This document shows, in pieces, positions 54,624 through 64,000 of a DNA stretch of 64,000 nt. Both the position numbers and the translations under genes were made by a program. The notes below the pieces were generated by a model. That model worked only from the letters and a program-made list of their open reading frames with translations. It made no database searches and was not told the DNA's origin. The DNA is taken from NCBI GenBank assembly GCA_008330645.1, contig VLTN01000072.1, positions 62,001-126,000 on the forward strand, given 5' to 3'. This DNA is from Cafeteria roenbergensis (lineage: Eukaryota; Sar; Bigyra; Bicosoecida; Cafeteriaceae). Within the stretch, counting starts at the first letter, position 1. Each line of letters starts with the position of its first letter.

Positions 54624-56834
54624 CTAGCCGGTCCAGCCTCTGCCGGGCCCGGCCGGGCTGCCGCGCTGGCCCGGGAGCCGGTACGGGTCCCCGAAGCCGG
54701 CCGACGCAGCCGCGGGGGGCTCCAGCCCCGCGAGGCGCGCCCTGGAGGCGTCGTAGTGCTGGCGGCTCTCGTCTGCGCGCCCGGGGCTGGCGCCGTAGGC
54801 CGCCGCCGAACCAGGGCGGGCGGCGGCAAAGTCGGCGTCCTCGGGCGGCTGCGGCGCCGAGCCGGGAGCAGAGGCGGGCCCTGTGCCGGCGTCGGCCGCC
54901 GCAGCGCCGTAGCGGTCCGCGAAGGACCCCTCTGAGGCGTAATCAGCGCCGCCGTAGCGGGGCGGCGGGGGAGACCCACCAGCCGACCTGCCAGCCGCGG
55001 CTGCGCCGTAGTCGCCAGGCGACCCCGCCCCGCCCGGGGTGCCGAAGTCGCCGCCGCTGTCCGAGAGGCGGCTCGCCCCCGCGCCGCCAACGCCCGAGTG
55101 CATAAGGCGCCGGAGCACCGCGCGGCCGGACTCCTCCTCGGCCGCCTCTGGGCTGAGGTAGTCGCGGAAGTCGTCGTCCTGCCAGAGGGCCGTGAAGCGC
55201 TTGTTGAAGAGCATCGCCCCGGACATGAGGTCGCCCGCGTAGGTGGTGACGGAGCGGCGCTCGGTGACCGCGCGCGGCACGGACCTGTTGATGGCGCGCC
55301 ACATGTACAGGAAGAGGCCCTTGAGCTTGTCGGCGACGCCCGACTTGGAGATCTTGGAGTAGGCCACGATGGCGCAGCGGAGGAGCGCGTCCCAGAACTC
55401 GTCAAAGGTGAGCTTGCGGATGTGGGCCTCGGGGTCCACCTCGCGGAGGGAGGCGAGGTAGATCTGGCCCAGCTCCAGGGTGGAGAGGATGACGCTGCTG
55501 CTGAGGTCAAAGTCCGCGGCGAACTTGAGGAAGCCGGCGTAGGAGAGCGCGTTCTTCATCGAGTTGGAGGCCCTGCCCATGAAGGAGGAGGCGGTGGAGC
55601 TGGCGGCGCCAAAGGAGGCGCCGGTGCGCCCCATGTGGCCCGGGGACCCGCGGGAGGGGGACCCGCGGGAGGGCGAGGTGCCCGTGAAGCCGCGCGAGTC
55701 GTGCGCGCCGTGGCTTCCGCGCGCCACGTCCGCGCCCGTGGCGTAGTACTGGAAGATCTGCTCCAGCGCATCGTTGAAGATGTCACGGAGGTCCTCCAGC
55801 TCAGGGTTCCCCTCGTGCTCCGTGATGTCGAGCTCGGCGGGGCTGCGGCTCTCTGCGAAGGGCAGCACGTTGTTGAGCAGCAGCTTCTCGAAGGCGGCAT
55901 CCACTGACGCGCGCTTCTCCCCGGGGTAGACGCGGGCCGAGAGCTTCATGAGCGCGGTGAGGAAGTCCGAGAAGTCCATCTTCTGGCCCGTGCGCGGCGT
56001 GCCAGCGGGGCGCTTGCGCTTCACCTCCGCGGTGTAGGCCACCACGACGTCTGCGACCACCAGGGGCTCGGCCGCGGTGCTGGTGCCGCTTCCTACAATC
56101 TGGCACGTCTTGCAGAACTTTACGAACTGCTGGGACTGCGACGCGGGGGTCGAGGGTCGCAGCGGGGAAGGGGGAGGGGGCGCGAACGGGAATCAGTCAG
56201 CTTCAGCGCTCGCCCGGCGAAGGAGGCTCGCGGGCGCCGAGAGCGGCACGAACGGGCGAGGGCGCCCCGGCCAAGCGGCTTCCACGGGAAAGCTGGCCGG
56301 GGCCTAGTGGGGGGGGGCGTGTGGCTGCCAGGCCTTGCGCCGCGGGGCGCGGATCTGGCGCAATCCCGCAGCAGGGAAATTGCGAGTGCATGCAGCCCCC
56401 GCAGCCCCCTGCCCCAGGTCGCCGTCAACGCCGAGGCACGCGGCGAGCGGCCTGCTGCACCCCGTCGGCGCCGGGAAAGGGCGAGGGGGCGCGCGGCACG
56501 GCAGGCGCGCGGCGCGGGAGCGCGAGGAGCCGAAGCGACGAGCAGGCAACCGCTGCTGCGCGCTGCAATCGCGTCCCTGGTCGCGGCTTCGCGGGCCAGC
56601 ACCCATCCCAGGCACGCAGCCGGTGGGATTGGGGGCGCCGCGGCCGTGCGCACGCCTCGCCGTCACTGCGCGCGCCAGCCTGCCGGCGACCGAGCGCCTC
56701 ATCCCGAATCCGTTCGCCCCGCGACCGCGAACTCAACAGAGCGCGCTCACCCGCATGTGCTCGGGGTCGAGGGGGTTGCCATGGAGGGTGTAGTAAGTGA
56801 AGATGTTCCACAGCTTCTGCTCCACCGAGGCCAT
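54624..56834 (-). CDS. p25-alpha (TPPP)-like protein
   Basis: Two exons, minus strand: 56834-56751 and 56135-54624 (531 residues; phase 0, GTGAGC/CAG; 615-base intron). Exon 1 is MASVEQKLWNIFTYYTLHGN through HMR. Splicing joins it to SQQFVKFCKTCQIVGSGTS, and the run to DVVVAYTAEVKRKR and MDFSDFLTALMKLSARVYPG has the pattern of the p25-alpha core: a helix with xFxKFCKxCxI, then a V-A-Y strand, then FxxALxxLAxxxYP. TPPP proteins bundle microtubules and are common in flagellated protists. Beyond ~115 there is a second helical region (FLKFAADFDLSSSVILSTLE to FLYMWRAINRSVPRAV) and a disordered Gly/Ala/Pro tail with GSPSRGSPSRGSPG-type repeats. The length is far above that of animal TPPP (~170-220), so the family call applies to the N-terminal part only. 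Confidence 0.75.
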
Positions 56835-57038
56835 TGCGCTCTCGCAGGGGGCGGCGGCCGGCCGGCGGTGGGCCTCCCCACGCAGCCCGCGCCGCAGCCG
56901 CCTCGAGCGTCGATCGGGTGACCGGCTCTGCCGGGCGCGAGCGGGGAATTCGGCGGCATGCCCGGCGGCAGCGCACGCGAGACCCAGGACGGGCGCGCGC
57001 CTCGAGGCTGGGGCCGTAGGCGGAGAAGCAGCGGCCTC
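56835..57038. promoter_or_regulatory. 204-base head-to-head spacer
   Basis: Lies between the coding starts of the p25-alpha-like and UBAC2-like genes. A shared promoter is likely; no motif is recognised. Confidence 0.45.
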
Positions 57039-58470
57039 ATGAGCACGCTTCGTGAGCGCGGCCCCGACGGAAGCGCCGACGCGCGCGGCGAGCGTGCCAG
57101 CCGCACGTGGCGCCCCGCCCGGTCCGGCGCGCAGGGCTGCCTGCCGCGCGTCTGCTCCACGCTGTGGCCTCCTCGTGCGTGCTCGTGCGTGCATGCGCCC
57201 TGCTCGCGCGCGCAGACGGAGCCACGCTGACCAAGGCGGCGTTAGCCGTTCTCGGAATCGGGCTGTTCACGTCCACGTCCAGCCCGCAGTGGCGCGACTC
57301 CTTCGACCTTCGTGAGCCCGCGAGCGACGTTGCGGGCGTGGGCCGAGCGCGCTCGCCTCGGCGGCCCGGGCTGGGGCCCGCCCCGCCGGGGCGAGCGGGT
57401 GGGCGTGCAGCTCCGTGTGCCGGCAGAGAACACGCACTCGACCCGCCCGCCCCCCTTCCCACGCGCTCGTTCGCGCGCGCGCTCTGGCCCCAATCGCTGC
57501 CGCAGGGACGGACCTCGTGCTCGACGGGCAGGTGTGGCGCATCCTGACCTCGCAGCTGGCTCCGATGACCTTCTTTCGAGGCTTCCTCGCCATGGCCCTC
57601 CTCTACCGCATGGCCAACGTGGAGCGGGTGCTGGGCACCTCGCGCCTGGCCGCCCTGTCCGCGCTGGCCTCCGTCGTGTCTGGGGGCGTCGTGCTCGCGG
57701 CCTCCGTGACCACGGGCAACTCGCTGAGCGGCGCCGAGCCCGGGCCGCTCGCGCTGGTGGGGGTCATGCTCGGCGTGCTCGCGGCCCGCGTGCCGCCCTC
57801 CCCCACAGCGGAGGTCATTCGCGTGGCGGGCGTTCCCGTGACGGACAAGACCCTCACCGTCTGCATCGGCCTCTGGCTTCTGGCCAGCGGGAGCATGCAG
57901 ACGGCTCTGCCGCTCCTCGCCTCGGCCGGGCTCGGCGCGGCCTTCGCGACAGACGCGCTCCCCTTCCTGCGCCACGTGCGGTGCCCCACCTTTGTCAGGG
58001 ACACCTGCGCGCGCACGGTGGGCGCCGTCATCGCCTCCGAGGCGCCGGGCGCCGCAGAGGCCCGCAGGGCTGCCGGGGCGCGCGCCCGGCGCCAGCGAGA
58101 GGAGCGGGAGGTGCAGGCCGCCATCGAGCAGATGCGGCGGCGGGGGGACGCCGGGAGGCGCAGGCACGTGCCTCCCGCGTTCGCAGAGGCAGTGGCCGGA
58201 GCCGGCGACGCCGCCGTGGCAGCGGGGGCAGCGGCTGGGGCTGCCCCGCCCGCGCACGAGGGTCCTGCGCCCGCGGGCGCTGCCGCGGCTGGGGAGGGCA
58301 ACGGCACCCAGCGAGCGGCCATGTTCGCGCCCATGCCCCGCGTTGAGCCCGACCCGCGGCTGGTTGAGCAGCTCATGGGAATGGGCTTCGAGGAGCCGCA
58401 AGTGCGCGCTGCGCTGCAGCAGACGATGAACAACGCGGACGCGGCCGCGGCCAGGCTGCTAGACGCTTGA
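57039..58470 (+). CDS. UBAC2: UBAC2-like rhomboid pseudoprotease with UBA domain
   Basis: Three exons: 57039-57051, 57216-57311, 57506-58470 (357 residues), both introns phase 1. Exon 1 has only 13 coding bases (MSTL plus one base) and is inferred. Exons 2 and 3 join in ...SSPQWRDSFDLRTDLVLDGQVW. The membrane part follows UBAC2: LTKAALAVLGIGLF, QVWRILTSQLAPMTFFRGF, YRMANVERVLGTSRL, GVPVTDKTLTVCIGLWLLAS. It has no GxSG/His catalytic pair, as expected for the pseudoprotease. A cytosolic coiled, Ala-rich linker follows, and the end is a clear UBA domain (RLVEQLMGMGFEEPQVRAAL to ARLLDA). In animals UBAC2 sits in the ER membrane, recruits UBXD8 and takes part in ER-associated degradation and lipid-droplet control. 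Confidence 0.85.
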
Positions 58471-58837
58471 CCCGGGCCGGGCGCCCCAGACTGTGTCCTG
58501 GCGTTGTGCTTGTGAGAGCCTGACTGTGAACGACCGGAGTGTCGAGTGTGCATGCGGCCGGCAAATTGTGCGGTTGCCTTGGCTCCATGTCAGCTGGCAG
58601 CGGGCCACCGCCACCACCCGCGGCTCCAGAACGCTGGCAGAGCGAGCTCCGCGGAGCACGGCCCACCAGTAGCTGCCTTGTCATGGCGCCTGGCTGTCCG
58701 ATCGGGTTCCAAATCGGGGAACACACTCACACTCAGAGGCGAACCGCGACCACGCACCCCTGCCCTCGGCTCACTCACTCACTCACTCAGTCGCTCCGCT
58801 CCCTCCCTCCCCCCCCCCCCCCACACACACTTCTCCC
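58471..58837. repeat. Convergent 3' spacer with TCAC, poly-C and CA repeats
   Basis: Two genes end here. Microsatellites follow one another: (TCAC)n at ~58770-58789, a C run at ~58809-58822 and (AC)n at ~58823-58830. No gene is seen. Confidence 0.8.
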
Positions 58838-61357
58838 TCAGCAGAGCACCGCGCGGCCGGTGAAGGGATTCACCAGCAGCAGCGGGTCGGCCCCGAAGTC
58901 GACCGGCGCCCCCTCCTCCCAGGCCTCCGGCCCGTTGCGCTGCGCCCGGCCGCTTGCCTCGCTGCCCGCGGCCCCGCGCTGCGGCTGGCTGTCCTTGCGT
59001 GACCGCCGACGCGCGCCTGCCACGGGGCGGCCGTCCTCCGCGCCGTCCTCGTCAGAGGTCCCATCATCATCGTCGTCGTCGTCGTCGTCGTCGCCGTCAC
59101 CAGCGGCAGCCGCCAGCATCATCATGGCGGCAAGGTCGTCTGGCGCAACCGCCCGCGCAGCGCCCTCGTCGTCCTTGGCCTCAACGTACTCCCCGCCCCC
59201 GTGCGTGGCGCTGCCGGCGCCCGAGGCGGCAGCGCGCGCTGCGCTGCCGCCCCCTGCGCTGGCCTCGGCGGCAACGCGCTCCCGCTCCTGCGCGGCTGCC
59301 TGCCTCGCCGCCTCGGCCCGCGCCGCTGCCAGCTCGGCCGCCTCAACGGCCTCCCGCTCGGCCGCCTCCCGCTCCAGCCGGCGGCGGCGCTCCTCGTCTC
59401 CGCCCTCCCCCAGCCCAAAGTGCGCTAGCAAACTGGCCGTCGGGTCGGGAGCGCCGTCGTCGTCGGACACGTCGTTGTCCGTGTCCGCGCTCGCCCCGCT
59501 TGGGCTCCGGCGCTGGGCGCTGCCTCCCGCGCGGCCGGCTTGGCCTCCGGGCCCGCCATCCGCGCGCTCTGCCGCAGCAGCCGCGGACGACGTCGATGCG
59601 CCCTCTGCGCCCGGGCCGGAAGCTGCTGAAGCGCCAGCGGCAGCAGCAGCGTCAGCGGCAGTTGTGGCGGCTGCACCCGTTCCGCGCTCAGGCCCACCGT
59701 CGCCGCCAGCCGCCTCGCCCCCCACGGGCTCAGGCTGCGCCTGAGAGGAGGCCTGGCGGGCCGCCGCGGCAGCTCCGGCGGCGGTGCCATCCAGCTTCGC
59801 GGCGGCCTCCATGACGCAGCGGTTTCGCGGCAGCACCGCTTGGGCGAGGCGCACCTTTCCTGAGTGCGCGACGGCCGAGTCCCGCAGGTCGATGATGGCA
59901 AGAGCAGGGGAGGCGCGGATGGCGGCTGCGAGCGCGGCAGCGCCGTCGACGAGCACGGGGCAGCCGCGGAGGCCGAGCCGCGTGAGCGAGGGGACGGACT
60001 GGGCCATGGCTGCCAGGGTGGCGGCGCCCTCCGCGTCGACGGAGTTGCCGTCCAGCCGGAGGTCCACCAGGGCGGGCGAGCCGGACAGCCCGGCGCCGAG
60101 CATGTGGGCGGCCGCTGGGGGCAGCCCGTTGTGGGAGAGGTCCAGGACGCGGAGGGTGGGGTGCCCGCCCAGTGCGCCGGCCAGCGCAGCCACCGCGCGC
60201 GCCGTCGGCCCCGGCCGCGTCACGTCGATGCCGATGCCGTTTTCGGCCAGGAGCAGCTCCTCGAGGCAGCTGTGCGGGCACTCGGATGGGTCCAGCGCCT
60301 CTGCAAGCGCCAGCGCGCCAGCGACGCGCAGGCTGTTCCGGGATAGGTCGAGGACGCGGATGCGGCCGAGCGAGGGCAGTGCCTCGGCCAGGGCGTGTGA
60401 GGGGGTGGCGGAGAGGGTGTTTCCGGCCAGCAGCAGCACGGTGAGCTCCTTCTGCGACGCTGCAAGGGCGCGAAACAGCGCTTCGCAGGCGGAGCTGTCC
60501 TGCCCCAGGCCGGAGAGAGTGCAGTTGGTCGCGTCGAGGTACCGAAGGGTGCCGGCGAGCTCCGGGGACGACAGGGCGCGGGCGAGCGCGCGGGCGCCGT
60601 CCGGGCCGATCTGGGCCTGGGCCAGGTCGAGGACGCGGTCGTGCAGTGGGCCGGCAGCGAGCTCTGCCGAGCACGTGCCGATGGCTGCGGGGCGAGGGAG
60701 CGGAGCGGGCAGGGGCGGGGCGGGGGGTTACCGGCACAGACTGAGGCCGGGAGCGCCGCCGCAGGCTGCCCGCAGCGGGGGGCGCCAGCGCCACAACGGC
60801 GGCATGCGCATGCAGCTGCGGATCGGCAGTGATCCGTGGCGCCTTGTGGCGAGCAGGGCGCCCCGGCTTGCCGCAGAGATGGGACGCGCTCGCTGCCGAT
60901 GCGGCACAGGGGCGCCATTGTCTCGGAGCGGCCTCACAAATCACGCCAGCGCTTGCCTTGGCAGCCGCCGCGGCCGACGCAGCGCCGACGCCCTTTGAAG
61001 GCGAGGAGGAAGCGGGAGTGGGCAGGCCCAGCTCGGCAAGCAGGTCGCTGCCTCCCGAGCTCGCTGCGCCCGCGCTTGCCGAGGCATCGCCGCCTGCCAT
61101 GAGGAGCAGTGCCCGCCGGAGCTTGCCGTCCTCCGGCACCTCGCGCTCGACTGCCTTCCGCGCCGCTGCTTCCCGGGCTGCAAGGGCAGGTTCGGCGCGG
61201 CGACAGGGCGCGAGCGATGCGAGCAAAGAACAACTGGCTCGTGCCGAATGCGCAGCCGGACACGCGCACACACAAACAGCCAGCTGCCGCCACGCCGGCG
61301 GGCGCCCTCGCGGCGCCACTAACCGATTCCGCGCATCGACGCGCGGGAGGACGCCAT
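58838..61357 (-). CDS. RNI-type leucine-rich repeat protein
   Basis: Three exons, minus strand: 61357-61324, 61177-60938, 60684-58838 (706 residues; both introns phase 1; the first donor is GTTAGT). Exon 1 (11 codons) is inferred; exon 2 supplies REAAARKAVEREVPEDGKLR, a short helical N-terminus. From ~92 come about seven ribonuclease-inhibitor-type repeats: LHDRVLDLAQAQIGPDGARA, LRYLDATNCTLSGL, LTVLLLAGNTLSATPS, IRVLDLSRNSLRVAGALALA, LRVLDLSHNGLPPAAAHML, LVDLRLDGNSVDAEGAATLA and LTRLGLRGCPVLVDGAAALA. The last ~330 residues are disordered: Ala-rich, a charged helix (EERRRRLEREAAEREAVEAAE), then a poly-Asp run encoded at ~59064-59093. Repeats of this kind bind proteins, as in RanGAP and NLR proteins, but no catalytic or NLR domain is present. 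Function unknown. Confidence 0.8.
59064..59093. repeat. GTC/ATC run (poly-Asp coding)
   Basis: A trinucleotide run read on the minus strand as aspartate codons within the LRR protein. Confidence 0.85.
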
Positions 61358-61675
61358 TCCGGCTCAGGCCCCGAGCGCGCGGGGGTGGCGCTCGGAGCGG
61401 CCGCGCGGTGGCGACAGAGCCAAATGCAACCCGATCGAAGCGCCCCTGCCGCGAACGCGCTGCCGCGGGGGCAACCGCCCCCAAGACCGCGATGCCGCTT
61501 TCTGCGAGCCCGCGGCGGTGGGTACGCTTGGCGCTTCGCGCGGGATGCCCCGGATAGAACACCACTCTGGCATCTGCTTGCAGAGCCTGCGGTTGGGCTC
61601 GGGATGATCGTCGTGTCGGAACTCTCGCACCTGCGGACGCGCGGCAGGCTGTGCACGTGCAGGCAGGCCAGGCGA
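61358..61675. promoter_or_regulatory. Divergent spacer between LRR and TRPV-like genes
   Basis: 318 bases between opposing coding starts. No motif is recognised. An in-frame ATG at 61604 might extend the channel gene upstream. Confidence 0.4.
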
Positions 61676-64000
61676 ATGGCAGCGGCCTCCTTTGCCGCAT
61701 GGACCGGGAGCAAGCACCTGGCCGCCGTGGGGAAGCGGTACTGGGACCAGCTCCATGCCCGCGGCGGCCGGAACGGGTGCGATTCCGCCATCGACGGCCA
61801 GGCTGAGAGCCAGGGCCTTTGGAGCGCGATGCGCCACGGCGACCTCAAGGAGTTCCGCAGGCTCGCGGAGGAGGACGGCCACTCTCTGCTGGTGCGGGGG
61901 CCCGTCGGGGAGACCCTGCTTCACATGTGCTTCGTGTACCAGCTCCCAAACCTGCAAGAGTGTGAGCGCGGCCCCGCCGCCCCCGGACCTCGCCGCCCGC
62001 GGGGACTGCCCCGACCAGGGCAGCCAGCCGCGCGCGCTGCGCGGGGCCCCTCTCGCAGGGGCGCCAGCAAAGACTGCCAGCACGCCTGGCGTTGCGCGGG
62101 GTCACTGAGGCCGGGGTGACCACGCGTGAGCTTGCCCGCTTGTTTCCGTCGGCATTGCTCCCCGCAGTCGTGGACTACATGCTCAGCAAGCACCCGCAGC
62201 TCATCCACCGTCAGTACGACATGTTCCTGGTGATGAAGCACGCCGTCTGGGGCCGGGAGCGCCTCCCCAGCTCGGACCTGCCGCTCGAGGGGTTCAACTA
62301 CACGCCAGTGCCGCTGCTGTGGGCGGACTGCTCGATGGCCAAGGTTGCCCACCAGGCGGAGCGCTCCGCCAGGCCCGAGTGGAACGGGCCGTACGACGGC
62401 GAGACCGTCCTGCACATCGCAATCGTGAACCGCCGGCCCGACATGGTGCGGATGCTCCTCTCCCGCTGCCGGCGCCTCATCCGCATGCGCGCCTTCGGCT
62501 CCTTCTTCTCCCTCGAAAAGTTCTTCGACTCGGGCAAGCAGAGCTGCTACTACGGCGAGTACCCGCTCTCCTTCGCAGCGGCGACCAACCAGCCGGATAT
62601 GGTCAGCATCCTCTGCCTAGAGTGCGGCCTCGCCGACATCGGCGCCGCCGACAGCCACGGAAACACCGCCCTGCACGTGGCGGTCCTTCACCGCAACGCC
62701 GAAATGTACCACTTTCTGCTCGAGGTGGCAGCCAAGCAGCTGCGGCTCCATCGTAAGATCGACGATCCCCTTCAGATCAGCCTCCACATCGAGGCGCTGC
62801 AGATGCAGCGGAACAAGGACGGCCTCACGGCCTTCGTCCTCGCCGCTGAGCAGGGGGACAGCGAGCTGGTGCAGAGACTGCTCGACAGCCAGGCGCGGCC
62901 GGAGTGGGAGTTCGGCCCGGTCACGTGCGCGCTCTACCCGCTGGCAGAGCTGGACGGAACGGAGATCCACCGCAAGACCCGCATGCTGCTCCCGTGGCGC
63001 AGCGACGGCGACGGCGGCGACGAGGAGTCGACCGACGACGACTCTGACGACATGGACGCCGCCGCCGCTGGGCCCAGCGGCGGCGGCGAGGCGCCAGGCT
63101 GCGATGCGCCGCAGTCGCAGCCGGAGCGCGCGCGCGGCGGCACCGCTGTTCGGGCGCAACGCGAGGGCGGCGTGGCCACGGGCCAGCCAGTGTTTGCCTC
63201 GGCCCTGCTCGGCTGGGCGTCGCTGCTCTGCTGCTTCTGCATGGAATTCAACTACAGCAAGTGGCGACGGTTCCTCCGGGACGTGTGCGTCTGCTGCCCA
63301 GGTGCCTTCCGGCGCCGCGGCGTCAGCGTCGGGCGCATGGTCTGCGGTGCCGCCGGCTGTGCCCTGACGGCCGCGACGTGCTGCTACTGCTGCTGCTGCT
63401 GCGGGCGGATGCTCGAGGCCGCTGCCGGCTCCCCCTCTGGCGGCGACGGGCCCAGCCCTGGGCAGTCTGGCGACGAAGACGGCGACGACGACAGCGGCCT
63501 TGAAGAGGGTGGCATGGGGGCTGCCTTGTGGAGGGCTAGCTCGGAGCCCGAGGCGCAGCCTGCGCACGAGGGTGAGGCCACTGCGAGCTTGTCAACACGC
63601 AGCCACTCCGCGCAGGCGCTGTCCCCGCCCCCGTCGTTGCCAGGATACGGCTCCGCCTCTGACGGCGCCGCGGGGAATGAGCGTCTGCCTTCGCTGGGCT
63701 CCGCGGACAGCGTCGACCACAGCCGCAGCGCCAGGCGCCGCCTGCGCGCCGTGCCTACAGTGTCCATCCCAAAGGCCTCGCCCCGCACCAGTCCGGCCCG
63801 TCGCTCGATCCGCCTCGCACCCAGCCGCACGGTCGTCGACGTCACGCTGGAGCGAGGCCACCTGGACGTGCTGGCCATCCCGCAGCTGGACACGCTCCTG
63901 CAGCGGAAGTGGGTCACCATTGCAGAGCCCTTCGTGATGCAGCGGCGCCTCATCTTCGCCATGTACCTTGCCGTCTTCACTCTGTGCTGCGGCGTCTCCT
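61676..64000 (+). CDS. TRPV-like cation channel, 5' part
   Basis: Exon 1 61676-61961, exon 2 from 62168 to the window edge, open throughout (phase 1, GTGAGC/CAG). The protein is partial: only the N-terminal cytosolic region and the start of helix S1 are here. Ankyrin repeats occupy about residues 50-380. They include GETLLHMCFVYQ, GETVLHIAIVNRRPDMVRML and CYYGEYPLSFAAATNQPDMV, which is very like TRPV1's YFGELPLSLAACTNQ. DSHGNTALHVAVLHRNAEM and KDGLTAFVLAAEQGDSELVQ follow. The pre-S1 segment LAIPQLDTLLQRKWVTIAEP and S1 (RLIFAMYLAVFTLCCGV) also align with TRPV. Between them is an unusual ~270-residue insert with an acidic patch and a cysteine cluster (TCCYCCCCCG and nearby VCVCCPG, near 63280-63400). 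TRPV channels conduct Ca2+ in sensory cells and cilia. Alternate upstream ATG at 61604. Confidence 0.85.

Noticed and set aside
58770-58830. TCAC and C runs as telomere-like repeats
   Set aside because: The units are short and do not match a known telomere unit; they lie between two convergent genes.
1-64000. Transposons, LTR or other virus-like fossils
   Set aside because: No integrase, transposase, reverse transcriptase (apart from the RT-like fold of PRP8), capsid or polymerase frames, and no long terminal repeats were seen.
1-64000. tRNA, rRNA or CRISPR
   Set aside because: I found no convincing cloverleaf with A and B boxes, no rRNA stretch and no spaced direct repeats. A tRNAscan run would settle the tRNA point.

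Overview
This is a very GC-rich, gene-dense piece of nuclear DNA from a eukaryote. I recognise 21 protein genes, about one per 3 kb, with 33 short spliceosomal introns (76 to 636 bases). Donors are mostly GTGAGN and every acceptor I chose is CAG. Codons are strongly biased to G or C at the third position, so long open frames on the wrong strand are common and mean nothing by themselves. A mitochondrial leucine-degradation enzyme, mitochondrial ribosomal protein, p25-alpha (TPPP)-like protein, PPP1R42-like LRR protein and TRPV-like channel together suggest a free-living, probably flagellated heterotrophic protist. A GC-rich stramenopile flagellate of the bicosoecid type would fit, but that is an inference, not a proof.

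Layout. 0-9.4 kb: protein kinase with C-terminal PH domain (+), facing a 1961-residue IQ-motif protein (-). 9.9-17.1 kb: mitochondrial bL34 (+), a NIPA-type transporter with a huge tail (-), a calcineurin-like phosphoesterase (+). 17.8-24 kb: a ubiquitin-like-fold protein with a poly-Ser tract (+) and an unknown multi-pass membrane protein (-). 24.2-27 kb: a cyclophilin-SYF2 fusion (+) and a TMEM14 protein (+). 27.2-40 kb: a secreted coiled-coil protein (-), methylcrotonoyl-CoA carboxylase beta (-), a NEMP-like nuclear-envelope protein (-), a MaoC hydratase (+), a TPT/SLC35-type sugar-phosphate transporter (-). 40-48.1 kb: PRP8 (+). 48.4-58.5 kb: PPP1R42-like (+), SCP-type CTD phosphatase (-), p25-alpha-like (-), UBAC2-like (+). 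58.8-64 kb: LRR protein (-) and a TRPV-like channel (+) that runs off the right edge.

The genes do not form a pathway cluster. They sit as ordinary housekeeping and signalling genes, often in tight head-to-head pairs (coding starts 108, 147, 204, 281 and 318 bases apart), so shared promoters are likely. Two genes, PRP8 and the cyclophilin-SYF2 fusion, belong to the spliceosome. Ten genes have a first coding exon of 84 bases or fewer, which often carries the start of a targeting signal; I rebuilt these from reading frame, phase and splice-site motifs. I saw no transposon, viral fossil, rRNA, tRNA or CRISPR array. The least ordinary items are the cyclophilin-SYF2 fusion, the TRPV-like channel with a cysteine-rich insert, the giant NIPA protein, the secreted coiled-coil protein and the kinase with an altered catalytic loop and large inserts.
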